Positions 17,182 through 25,429 of a DNA stretch of 64,000 nt are shown here, in pieces. The translations under genes were made by a program, and so were the position numbers. This DNA is from Metabacillus litoralis (GTDB taxonomy: Bacteria > Bacillota > Bacilli > Bacillales > Bacillaceae): NCBI RefSeq assembly GCF_020524045.1, contig NZ_JAIVKL010000019.1:25063-89062 (forward strand), in the 5' to 3' direction. The notes beneath the pieces were generated by a model. It was not told where the DNA came from. It did not search any database and saw nothing but the letters and a program-made list of their open reading frames with translations. The stretch's first letter is position 1. Each line of letters begins with the position of its first letter.

Positions 17182-19077
17182 ATGGATATCTTAAAAAAGA
17201 TTGAAAAGTATAGGGAAGATGAACAGCGCTTAAAGTGGGAAGGTACCTTCGTAGAGTATTTGGATATAGTTAAGGAAAAACCTTGGGTTGCTCAATCAGC
17301 CCATTCGCGGGTTTACAATATGATTAAAGATGCTGGGATTGAAGAGGTAGATGGTAAAAGACGATATAAGTTTTTTGATCACCAACTTTATGGTTTAGAG
17401 GATGCATTAGAAAGGCTAGTAGAAGAGTATTTTCATCCTGCTGCTAAACGATTAGATGTAAGAAAACGTATTTTATTATTGATGGGGCCAGTAAGTGGTG
17501 GTAAATCCACTCTTGTTACAATGTTGAAAAGAGGACTTGAGTCTTATTCATTAACAGATCGGGGTGCAGTTTACGCGATTAAAGGTTGCCCGATGCATGA
17601 AGATCCACTACATTTAATTCCACACCATCTTAGAAATGATTTTTATGATGAATATGGAATTCGAATTGAAGGAAATCTTTCTCCACTAAATGTAATGAGA
17701 TTAGAGCAAGAATATGGTGGGCGAATAGAGGATGTTCGAGTCGAAAGAATTTTCCTATCAGAAGATAAACGAGCTGGTATTGGAACATTTAGCCCATCTG
17801 ATCCTAAGTCACAAGATATTGCCGACCTAACAGGAAGTATAGATTTCTCAACCATTGCAGAATATGGATCAGAGTCAGATCCACGTGCCTATCGCTTTGA
17901 TGGAGAATTAAATAAAGCAAATCGAGGAATGATGGAGTTCCAAGAAATGCTAAAATGTGATGAGAAATTTCTATGGCACTTACTTTCATTAACACAAGAA
18001 GGTAATTTTAAAGCTGGACGATTCGCTTTAATTTCAGCTGATGAGCTAATTGTTGCACATACGAATGAAACAGAGTATCGTTCATTTATTTCTAATAAGA
18101 AAAATGAAGCCCTCCATTCTCGAATTATTGTGATGCCTGTGCCTTATAACCTGAAAGTAACAGAAGAAGAACGAATTTATGAAAAAATGATCGGTGAAAG
18201 CGATGTTTCAGATGTTCATATTGCTCCACATACACTAAAAGTAGCGGCCATGTTCACGATCTTAACTCGTCTGAAAGAACCAAAACGCGGTGATATTGAT
18301 CTTGTGAAAAAAATGAGATTATATGATGGTGAAAGTGTTGAAGGCTTTAACTCTGTTGATGTGAATGAACTACAAAAAGAGTATAACGATGAAGGAATGG
18401 CAGGTATTGATCCTCGTTATGTGATAAATCGTATTTCATCAACAATTATCCGTAAGGAAATACCTTCAATCAATGCACTAGATGTGTTACGTGCATTAAA
18501 AGAAGGATTAGATCAGCATGCTTCGATCTCAAATGAAGACCGTGAAAAATACTTAAACTTCATTTCTGTTGCACGTAAGCTTTATGATGATATGGCAAAG
18601 AAAGAAGTTCAAAAAGCATTTGTATACTCCTACGAGGAATCTGCAAAAACACTTATGGATAATTACCTTGATAATGTTGAAGCTTATTGTAATAAAAACA
18701 AGCTTCGTGATCCTTTAACAGGTGAAGAAATGAATCCAGATGAAAAATTAATGCGCTCAATTGAAGAACAAATTGGCATTTCTGAAAATGCGAAAAAAGC
18801 ATTCCGTGAAGAAATCTTAATTCGTATTTCTGCTTATGCACGTAAAGGAAAGCGATTTGATTACAATTCACACGAACGTCTTCGTGAGGCTATCCAGAAA
18901 AAACTTTTTGCAGATCTGAAGGATGTTGTGAAAATTACCACATCTTCAAAAACACCAGACGAGCAGCAACTTAAGAAAGTGAATGAAGTTGTCGCACGAT
19001 TAATTGATGAACATGGTTATAACTCAACATCTGCTAATGACTTATTAAGATATGTGGGTAGCTTGTTAAATAGATAA
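17182..19077 (+). CDS. prkA: PrkA, AAA+/kinase-like sporulation protein
   Basis: 631 residues, the same length as B. subtilis PrkA. The AAA+ domain has Walker A GPVSGGKST at 102-110, and the PrkA C-terminal kinase-like domain follows. In Bacillus it is made in the mother cell and needed for efficient sporulation; first called a serine kinase, it has since been reported as an AAA+ protease-like enzyme. ATG 17182 has a perfect AAGGAGGTCC; an upstream frame extension to 17068 lacks one. yhbH lies tail to tail downstream. Confidence 0.96.
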   Translation: MDILKKIEKYREDEQRLKWEGTFVEYLDIVKEKPWVAQSAHSRVYNMIKDAGIEEVDGKRRYKFFDHQLYGLEDALERLVEEYFHPAAKRLDVRKRILLLMGPVSGGKSTLVTMLKRGLESYSLTDRGAVYAIKGCPMHEDPLHLIPHHLRNDFYDEYGIRIEGNLSPLNVMRLEQEYGGRIEDVRVERIFLSEDKRAGIGTFSPSDPKSQDIADLTGSIDFSTIAEYGSESDPRAYRFDGELNKANRGMMEFQEMLKCDEKFLWHLLSLTQEGNFKAGRFALISADELIVAHTNETEYRSFISNKKNEALHSRIIVMPVPYNLKVTEEERIYEKMIGESDVSDVHIAPHTLKVAAMFTILTRLKEPKRGDIDLVKKMRLYDGESVEGFNSVDVNELQKEYNDEGMAGIDPRYVINRISSTIIRKEIPSINALDVLRALKEGLDQHASISNEDREKYLNFISVARKLYDDMAKKEVQKAFVYSYEESAKTLMDNYLDNVEAYCNKNKLRDPLTGEEMNPDEKLMRSIEEQIGISENAKKAFREEILIRISAYARKGKRFDYNSHERLREAIQKKLFADLKDVVKITTSSKTPDEQQLKKVNEVVARLIDEHGYNSTSANDLLRYVGSLLNR

Positions 19078-19095
19078 TAGATGTGTAGGGAATGG

Positions 19096-19123
19096 AGCTG
19101 GCGATTGTTTGTCAGCTTTTTTT
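19096..19123 (+). terminator. Terminator after prkA
   Basis: AGCTGGC pairs with GTCAGCT (one G-U pair) around an 8-base loop, followed by a T run. Confidence 0.75.
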
Positions 19124-19159
19124 GTTGTGGTTGGGAAATGAGTGGTGGATGTTCGGATA

Positions 19160-19340
19160 CCGTGGCGAGTGGTGTGAAAAGAGCGGAGAATGGTCGATAA
19201 AAGAGCGAGCATGACGCGCAAAGATGAGAAGGTGGAGTGGAAAGTGAGAGTGATGGTCGATCCCGTGGCGAGTGGCGTGAAAATATCAGAGAATGGTCGA
19301 TAAAAAAGAAAACATGACGCGCAAAGATGAGAAGATGGAA
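19160..19340 (+). repeat. Tandem duplication with exact 103-bp period
   Basis: Three blocks recur exactly 103 bp apart: GTGGCGAGTGG (19162, 19265), GAATGGTCGATAAAA (19188, 19291) and CATGACGCGCAAAGATGAG (19210, 19313). It lies between prkA and yhbH and is richer in G than its surroundings. No protein or RNA family recognised. Confidence 0.75.
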
Positions 19341-19380
19341 CGTAATCGAAGTTAAATGGTAATAAAGCGAAAATGAAACA

Positions 19381-19412
19381 CAAATGTAAAAGAGAGGGAA
19401 TCATTCCCTCTC
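19381..19412 (-). terminator. Terminator of yhbH
   Basis: On the minus strand GAGAGGGAA-TGA-TTCCCTCTC is followed by TTTTACATTTG, immediately after the yhbH stop. Confidence 0.8.
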
Positions 19413-19416
19413 GTAA

Positions 19417-20592
19417 TTAAGCATACATCTTATTTTCTTCTTCTTTTCTAAAGAAACTTTTCATTGCATGGAAAACGTCTGATTTTTGCTTGAGGATATA
19501 GTGACGGAATTTTTCATCATTGATATTTTTATATGCGGACATTAAGGTTGAGTGCCTATTATACTGGTTAACTTCGCCATATCCAAAGATATTTGAAACC
19601 TTCATTAGCTCATCAACCAATTTTACACATCTTGGATTGTCTGAAGTTAAATTATCACCGTCTGAGAAATGAAACGGATAAATATTGAATCGAGATGGAT
19701 TGTATTTTTCATCGATGACTTCTAAGGCTTTGCGGTAGGCTGAAGAGCAAATTGTTCCGCCGCTTTCTCCTTTTGAGAAAAAGTCTTCTTCAGTGACAAT
19801 TTTGGCTTCTGTGTGGTGAGCAATGAATTCAATTTCCACTTTTTCGTATTTTGTTCTTAGAAATCTTGTCATCCAAAAGAAAAAGCTCCGTGCCATATAT
19901 TTTTCCCAAAGACCCATTGAGCCACTAGTATCCATCATTGCGATTACCACTGCTTTAGAATCAGGTTTAACCGTATCATTCCAAGTTTTAAATTTTAAAT
20001 CCTCAGGATAGATAGGGTGAAATTTCGATTTGCCTGCCATTGCATTTCGTTTATAAGCTGAAAGCATCGTTCTCTTTTTGTCAACATTCCCCATAAGTCC
20101 TGTGCGTCTAATATCATTGAATTCAATATGATCAATAACAATATCATCGCGTTCTTTTTGCTTTAAATTAGGTAGTTCTAATTCTTTGAAAAGTGCTGCT
20201 TCAAGTTCTAAAATGGAGACTTCTGCTTCATAATAATCTTCACCTGCTTGATCTCCAGCTCCTTGACCTTTGCCTGGACCTTTTGCATCAGCTTGTGAAC
20301 CATCTCTGGCAACAACATCTCCGACCTGACTTTCCCCATCACCTTGGCCAACATGTTTGTTTTTATCATAGTTATAGCGAATTTTGTATTCGTCAAGTGA
20401 ACGAATTGGAATTTTCACAACATCTTTTCCATTTGACATAACGATACTTTCCTCTGTTATAAGATCTGGAAGATTGTTGCGAATCGCTTCCTGAACTTTT
20501 TCTTGGTGTCTTGTTTGATCATCCTGGCCTTTACGATGGAGGGTCCAATCTTCTTGTGAAATAACAAAATTTGTTTGTTCTTTACCCGTCAT
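19417..20592 (-). CDS. yhbH: YhbH, DUF444 von Willebrand-type sporulation protein
   Basis: 391 residues. The N-terminus matches known YhbH proteins ([14 protein letters not shown]), followed by [19 protein letters not shown], a Gly/Asp-rich flexible stretch (residues ~85-125), and a von Willebrand A-like domain with the metal site MMDTSGSMG. The family is tied to PrkA and, in B. subtilis, is expressed under sigma-E; mutants sporulate poorly. ATG 20592 has GGAGGGGG upstream; a longer frame to 20640 has none. Here it converges on prkA, unlike the co-directional order I recall for B. subtilis. Confidence 0.94.
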   Translation of the reverse strand: MTGKEQTNFVISQEDWTLHRKGQDDQTRHQEKVQEAIRNNLPDLITEESIVMSNGKDVVKIPIRSLDEYKIRYNYDKNKHVGQGDGESQVGDVVARDGSQADAKGPGKGQGAGDQAGEDYYEAEVSILELEAALFKELELPNLKQKERDDIVIDHIEFNDIRRTGLMGNVDKKRTMLSAYKRNAMAGKSKFHPIYPEDLKFKTWNDTVKPDSKAVVIAMMDTSGSMGLWEKYMARSFFFWMTRFLRTKYEKVEIEFIAHHTEAKIVTEEDFFSKGESGGTICSSAYRKALEVIDEKYNPSRFNIYPFHFSDGDNLTSDNPRCVKLVDELMKVSNIFGYGEVNQYNRHSTLMSAYKNINDEKFRHYILKQKSDVFHAMKSFFRKEEENKMYA

Positions 20593-20677
20593 ATTAAAAT
20601 TCCCCCTCCAGATTTTAGTTAGTTTCAGAAGCTTTATCATTCAAAACAAAAAAATAATTCCTAAAAGAAAAAAAACT

Positions 20678-20707
20678 GTCACATTTCATGACTTTCACGC
20701 ATACATT
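20678..20707 (+). promoter_or_regulatory. Candidate sigma-E promoter pointing right
   Basis: GTCACATT and CATACATT are separated by 14 bp; sigma-E promoters resemble GTCATATT-N14-CATACAAT. The direction is away from yhbH, into a stretch without a convincing gene but ending in a terminator at 20953. Confidence 0.4.
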
Positions 20708-20952
20708 AACGTGGATGAATAAATTGGGATCAAAGACTGTTTGAAATTCTGTGGATTACTTTATCCTATGCGGCAGTTTTGTTTTATTGACAAATAATTT
20801 AGAAAATTATTGTGGAATTGTTAAAAATGAGACAAGTTCCTTGTAGTTTTCTTTGATGGTAAAAAAATGAATTTTCAGCTAAGTATTAGAAAGAGAGAGC
20901 AAATCGGAGAATGAGGCCTTTATTTAGGAAAGTAACTTTTATTGTTATATTG

Positions 20953-20990
20953 CAGAGCAAATCAGGTTATGATTTGCTCTGTTTAAATTT
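20953..20990 (+). terminator. Terminator of an unannotated rightward transcript
   Basis: A perfect 11-bp stem (CAGAGCAAATC / GATTTGCTCTG) with a 7-base loop is followed by TTTAAATTTT on the plus strand; no T run on the minus strand. The only plus-strand gene upstream is prkA, which has its own terminator. Confidence 0.65.
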
Positions 20991-21075
20991 TAGTGCTATT
21001 TTGTAATCTATAACTTGAAGTGAATATGCAATGAATAATGTTTAGCTTTTCAACTAATGCAGATAAAAACACATA

Positions 21076-21222
21076 TTAGTTTGTAGTATTTTTATATTGA
21101 ATTGGATCGGGTTTCTTCCCACTTTGCTTTACTTGTTTATTTGTTTTCATATTGTCCATTTCCTTAGATTGCTTTTTTAAGTCATTCATATTACGTATCA
21201 TCGTATTTTGCTTTTTACTCAT
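21076..21222 (-). CDS. 48-residue basic hydrophilic miniprotein
   Basis: The start ATG follows CGAGGTGGGCAC. The peptide begins MSKKQNTMIRNMNDLKKQSK and ends KKPDPIQYKNTTN; very rich in Lys, Asn and Gln, with no Cys or Trp. Composition and size resemble small acid-soluble spore or coat-associated peptides, but I do not match it to a named family. It is next to a transposon remnant whose end nearly touches its ribosome site. Confidence 0.55.
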   Translation of the reverse strand: MSKKQNTMIRNMNDLKKQSKEMDNMKTNKQVKQSGKKPDPIQYKNTTN

Positions 21223-21234
21223 GTGCCCACCTCG

Positions 21235-21627
21235 TTTTTTATTCACAAACTTTGTTACTTTTAGTAAATTGAAGAAAACTATACTGTGTAAAGTCTAGTG
21301 GCTTCTTTTATTCTTAGGCTCTGTTAAACTTTGTGGTTGATTTCCGTTACAGGCATTCGCTTTCCCAGGAAAAAATGCAGTTCGTTTTTTCCTAGGGAAG
21401 AATAAGAGCAATTCTTCCTAGGTCCGGAAGCCTCCCTCGGCGCAAGCGCCTGTGGGTCTCCCTTCGACACGCTTCTCTAAGCAGGAGTCTCATATATTCA
21501 CCTACAATCAACAAAGTTAAAAATCAACCTTAAGCTTTAACATAGCCTATTCTTATAATAGTATGAGAAAACATCATTACTACCAGGCAATTGTGTTCAT
21601 TAGCAACAAACCTTTCAGAAAAGAGCC
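21235..21627 (-). mobile_element. Decayed family-D miniature transposon, split by another insertion
   Basis: The left part (21235-21316: AAACTTTGTT, AGTCTAGTGGCTTCTTTT) and the right part (21548-21627: TAGCAACAAACCTTTCAGAA...GAGCC) together match the complete family-D copy at 28988-29139. A family-C element sits between them. The outer left end is worn, so no target duplication is visible for this one. Confidence 0.7.
21317..21547 (+). mobile_element. Family-C miniature transposon with 8-bp target duplication
   Basis: 231 bp. Ends GGCTCTGTTAAAC and TTTAACATAGCC are inverted repeats that continue imperfectly for about 25 bp. TATTCTTA occurs directly on both sides (21309-21316 and 21548-21555), a clear target-site duplication. 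The core is a G+C-rich hairpin module (GGAAGCCTCC, GCGCAAGCGC). No transposase frame. GGCTCT ends plus 8-bp A+T-rich duplications are typical of ISL3-family mobilisation. Confidence 0.85.
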
Positions 21628-21787
21628 TTATGTAATTAATTCCCTCAATCCTATTAGTCAAACACAAAGAAAAATAAATTAACTATACTAGATAATAAAT
21701 TTAACTGTTTATTTGACAATTGATGTGTATAATGAAATATAATTTTAACAATTGATAGTTTAATCTACACACCTAGGGGGGATTTCT

Positions 21788-23335
21788 TTGAAAACTGGTG
21801 AATTATGTAGAATACTAATAGTGGATGATGAGCAATTAATTAGGCAAGGTATTAAGCATTACCTTCAGTGGGAGCAGGTGGGATTTCAGATAGTTGGTGA
21901 AGCATCTAATGGTATAGAAGCTCTCGAGATGGTTGAAAAAACAAAGCCACATATTATTCTTACTGACATTGTTATGCCGATTATGGATGGTGAGGAATTA
22001 ACAAGGGTTGTAAAAAGTAAATATCCTCACATTGAAATTATAATTTTAAGTAGCTATGGAGAGTTTGATTATGTTAGATCCACTTTTCAAAGTGGTGCTG
22101 TTGATTATATATTAAAACCGAAGCTCGATTCAGAAACACTTCTGAAAGTATTAACAACTGCTGCAAATCGAATTCCATCACTAAAATCGGTGGAGAAAGA
22201 GGATAGCGTTGCATTAAATATAGGAAATATCATCGATAAATTAATAGCAGGATATGAAATCGAAACAGATTATGATAGTAAAGTTCTTTCACAAGCTTTT
22301 CCATATCCTTATTTTTATTTGTTAATAGTAGATACTAGAAATCTCAAGAATACAGAAAATATAACACAAATAAAAAGTAAAGTAGATAAAGAACTGGGAT
22401 CAAAAGCATTGATTTATCATAGTTTTACAGAGGGAAAAAATGTAAGCGGATACCTTCTGAATATAAAGGAAGATGAACTAAATTTAGGAAAAGAGTTCAC
22501 CGATGAGTTATTAAAAGGAGAATCCAATCTGGGTATCCTTATAACCAATCCATTTAATGATTTGTCCATTTTAGGTGCAATATTTAATGATGTTATAAAG
22601 AAGATGCTACAATATCGTTTTTATTTCCCCGAATTGCAATTATTGACTGAAAAAGAATTGCCTACGAACGTATGTGAACCTATTTCATTCAATCTAGATA
22701 AATTTACAAATGACTTTAAACATGAAAGATTTGATTTAGCGTTTAGTTATTTAGAGGATCATGTAAAAGCATTATCCAACAACTATACAACCGATATGTT
22801 TGAGTATAAGTCGTTTTTTGGAAATATCATCTTTAATATAACAATTCTTTTAGGAAATATGGACTTCGAAGTGAATGAATTAGAAAATCAAAAGTTTATG
22901 TATTTTAACTATATTGATGAAGCAACTTCTGCTAACCAGGTTGTAGAGCAATTGAATATTTTTATACAAGAAGCAAAGAAATGTATCTCAGCAAAGTCCA
23001 GTCAAACAGGTCATTCAAATATAACGATGATTTTGGAATATATTGAGGAACATTTTGCCGAACCTCTTAGTCTAACAGGAGTGGCACATCATTTTCATTT
23101 TAATCCTACGTATTTATCCAGTTACTTTGCTTCTCATAATAGAGAAGGATTTAATGAATACTTAAATAAGATTCGGATTGAAGAAGCTGCTAAGTTATTA
23201 ATAAATAAAGCTACACCCATTTCAGAAATAAGTGGCTTTGTGGGATATTCTGATCACAGTTATTTTTGTAAAGTCTTTAAAAAACTCAAAGGTGTGTCAC
23301 CAAGTCAATACAGAAGAAGTCAAAAATTGAAGTAA
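21788..23335 (+). CDS. YesN-type response regulator with AraC domain (second system)
   Basis: 515 residues. Receiver domain with ILIVDDEQ and phospho-acceptor Asp60 (LTDIVMPIMDG); central ~270-residue linker; C-terminal AraC domain (about 415-512) with LSLTGVAHHFHFNPTYLSSY and ISEISGFVGYSDHSYFCKVF. Starts at TTG 21788 after AGGGGGGAT. The kinase gene follows by 15 bp. A TTGACA at about 21714 with A+T-rich -10-like sequence downstream may be the promoter. Expected to activate the importer and glycosidase genes that follow. Confidence 0.92.
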   Translation: MKTGELCRILIVDDEQLIRQGIKHYLQWEQVGFQIVGEASNGIEALEMVEKTKPHIILTDIVMPIMDGEELTRVVKSKYPHIEIIILSSYGEFDYVRSTFQSGAVDYILKPKLDSETLLKVLTTAANRIPSLKSVEKEDSVALNIGNIIDKLIAGYEIETDYDSKVLSQAFPYPYFYLLIVDTRNLKNTENITQIKSKVDKELGSKALIYHSFTEGKNVSGYLLNIKEDELNLGKEFTDELLKGESNLGILITNPFNDLSILGAIFNDVIKKMLQYRFYFPELQLLTEKELPTNVCEPISFNLDKFTNDFKHERFDLAFSYLEDHVKALSNNYTTDMFEYKSFFGNIIFNITILLGNMDFEVNELENQKFMYFNYIDEATSANQVVEQLNIFIQEAKKCISAKSSQTGHSNITMILEYIEEHFAEPLSLTGVAHHFHFNPTYLSSYFASHNREGFNEYLNKIRIEEAAKLLINKATPISEISGFVGYSDHSYFCKVFKKLKGVSPSQYRRSQKLK

Positions 23336-23350
23336 GTGATGTGATACAGC

Positions 23351-25123
23351 ATGAAATTTTTGCAAAAACATTTTAGATATAATGGATTGTTTACGATTAT
23401 GTTTCTTATAAGTGTAATAAGTATTGTTTCTGTATCAGTTATTATTACTTGGACAACCTTTCGTATGTCAGAAGAATTTTTTATTGATAAATTTAGCATT
23501 ACAAATGGACGAGTCATGACCCAGGTGAAAGATAGTATTGAAACTTATCATTATTCTCTTGTACTAGCATCAAATAATATTCTTCAAAGTGGGACAATCC
23601 GAAAAAATCTAACTGAAGAGCAATCTAATCCTCAGCAGATGCGAGCATTTTTTGAGATGAATCAACAAATGAAGCGGGTTAAGTCAAATGTAGATGCATA
23701 TGAAACAGAAATTGTTATCACCGGGATTAATGGAATGAATTATGCAACGAATCGATCGTATTGGCCAATCCTTGAAGATGAACTAATTCAGCACAGTATT
23801 ACAAAGAATACGTTAGCTGATCCAAAGAAACTAATGTATCAATTCGATCAACGTAAAAATCAAATTGGTGATAATCATTTTATTGTTGCATCTAAAGCTT
23901 TAATGGAGCGGCGGATTTCTGGTGAGATTTATGGAGCAATGTATTTTCCTATTCAAGAAAAGGAATTCCGAAAATTTTATAGCAGCTATACAAGCGAAGG
24001 AAATAATGTATATATTCTAGATAATAATGGATTGATTGTTTCTAGCAATCAAACAAAAATGATAGGTCAAAAAGCTGATGAGCTTTTAACATATGCTTTA
24101 GAAAATGAAGAAAATCGACGCGATTATCTTGTTGAAAAATTCATGGGTACAGATCAGATTATTTTTGTGGAGTATCTTCCTTCCCTTGATATGTACTTAT
24201 TTAATCTTATTGATAGAAAAACAGCTATTGGGGATTTGATCAATAAAAAACAAATTGTTCTCATTTCTATGGGAATTGTAGTCATAGCACTTATTATTGT
24301 ATTTTTCATTTCGAGAAGAATCACTAATTCATTATCACATCTCGTAAAGCAAATAGCTGATGCTTCAAAGTTTGATTTCGATAAATACGTTTCAGTTACG
24401 GGTACTTATGAAACAAGGAGAATTGGTGAAGCATTCAATTCTATGTTAGATGAATTACATGATTATCTTGAGAAGCTTGTTTTATATCAAAAGCAAAAAC
24501 GAAATGCAGAGCTTGCTGCACTTCAACAGCAGATTAATCCACATTTCTTATACAACACATTAACGTCGATTAAATTTATGGTTCAGCAGGGAAGTAAGGA
24601 TGAAGCGGAAGAAATTATTAATTCCTTGATTGCTCTATTGCAAAATACGATTGGTAATGTGAGTGAAACAATTTCTGTTGAACAAGAAATTAATAACTTG
24701 AAAAATTATGTGCTTATTAATCAAAAACGCTATGGAGATAGAATTAAGGTGAATTATTTAATCGGACCAGGGTGTATGGAATATCATGTGCCAAAATTAA
24801 TTCTACAACCATTTATCGAAAATTCCTTTTTTCATGGTTTTAACCATAAAAATGAAGGATTCATTAATGTTCTTGTATGGCAGGAAAATAATACGTTAAT
24901 TTGTGAAGTGATGGATAATGGTGATGGTATGGAGATGTCACCTGCTAGTGAGCTTCCTAAAATTAAAAGTAAAAGACAGCATTTTACAGGCATTGGTGTG
25001 AAAAATGTTCATGAACGTATTCAGTTAATTTATGGAAATCAGTATGGAGTTACAATTAATAGTAGTAAAGGTGAGGGAACAAGAGTGAAGATCACCCTAC
25101 CTATTTCTAATAAACAAACATAA
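23351..25123 (+). CDS. YesM-type membrane sensor histidine kinase (second system)
   Basis: 590 residues. Two membrane helices (about 15-35 and 300-325) bracket an extracellular Cache-like sensor; HAMP and a short coiled coil follow, then the His_kinase motif with His398 (INPHFLYNTLTSIK) and HATPase (ILQPFIENSFFHGF; VMDNGDGM; GIGVKNVHERIQLIYG). It phosphorylates the regulator encoded just upstream. Gene order regulator-kinase-importer is the reverse of the first system in this window. Confidence 0.92.
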   Translation: MKFLQKHFRYNGLFTIMFLISVISIVSVSVIITWTTFRMSEEFFIDKFSITNGRVMTQVKDSIETYHYSLVLASNNILQSGTIRKNLTEEQSNPQQMRAFFEMNQQMKRVKSNVDAYETEIVITGINGMNYATNRSYWPILEDELIQHSITKNTLADPKKLMYQFDQRKNQIGDNHFIVASKALMERRISGEIYGAMYFPIQEKEFRKFYSSYTSEGNNVYILDNNGLIVSSNQTKMIGQKADELLTYALENEENRRDYLVEKFMGTDQIIFVEYLPSLDMYLFNLIDRKTAIGDLINKKQIVLISMGIVVIALIIVFFISRRITNSLSHLVKQIADASKFDFDKYVSVTGTYETRRIGEAFNSMLDELHDYLEKLVLYQKQKRNAELAALQQQINPHFLYNTLTSIKFMVQQGSKDEAEEIINSLIALLQNTIGNVSETISVEQEINNLKNYVLINQKRYGDRIKVNYLIGPGCMEYHVPKLILQPFIENSFFHGFNHKNEGFINVLVWQENNTLICEVMDNGDGMEMSPASELPKIKSKRQHFTGIGVKNVHERIQLIYGNQYGVTINSSKGEGTRVKITLPISNKQT

Positions 25124-25160
25124 CTTTTCGAACTATGAAACATACAAATCAACACAAGTA

Positions 25161-25195
25161 GAAGACCAAATCATTTAAGATTTGGTCTTCTGTTA
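25161..25195 (+). terminator. Terminator after the second kinase gene
   Basis: Perfect 12-bp stem GAAGACCAAATC / GATTTGGTCTTC with a 6-base loop, then TGTTATT. Confidence 0.8.
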
Positions 25196-25227
25196 TTGAA
25201 TTTCGTTCATAATAGTAAAAAAACACT

Positions 25228-25282
25228 AATTTGTACGATTGAAAACTTAAATAAATCATATTTTCTAAAAAAAGTACAAATT
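25228..25282 (+). promoter_or_regulatory. Widely spaced inverted repeat upstream of the second importer
   Basis: AATTTGTAC (25228-25236) and its exact complement GTACAAATT (25274-25282) are separated by 37 bp. Placed about 150 bp before the lipoprotein gene, this could be a pair of sites for the YesN-like activator. Confidence 0.4.
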
Positions 25283-25290
25283 CAAGGAAA

Positions 25291-25304
25291 AGAAAGCGTA
25301 TACA
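25291..25304 (+). promoter_or_regulatory. Weak cre-like site
   Basis: AGAAAGCGTATACA matches the cre consensus at 12 of 14 positions. A second, perfect site lies 85 bp downstream. Confidence 0.4.
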
Positions 25305-25386
25305 TCATGCAAAAAAAACACAAGTTTATGAAAATATCGTCATAACAGCACCTGCATTTGAGATGCTATCATAGAACTTGTAAGAG

Positions 25387-25400
25387 AGATAACGCTTACA
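25387..25400 (-). promoter_or_regulatory. CcpA-binding (cre) site for the second importer
   Basis: On the minus strand TGTAAGCGTTATCT fits TGWAARCGYTWNCW at all 14 positions. It lies just downstream of a TATCAT -10-like hexamer (25367-25372), so CcpA would block the start of transcription. Confidence 0.75.
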
Positions 25401-25429
25401 AAAAACAAAAAACAAATGGGGGTTTACGT

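Noticed and set aside
19066..19404. 112-codon minus-strand frame between prkA and yhbH
   Set aside because: Runs across a terminator and a tandem DNA repeat; composition is not protein-like.
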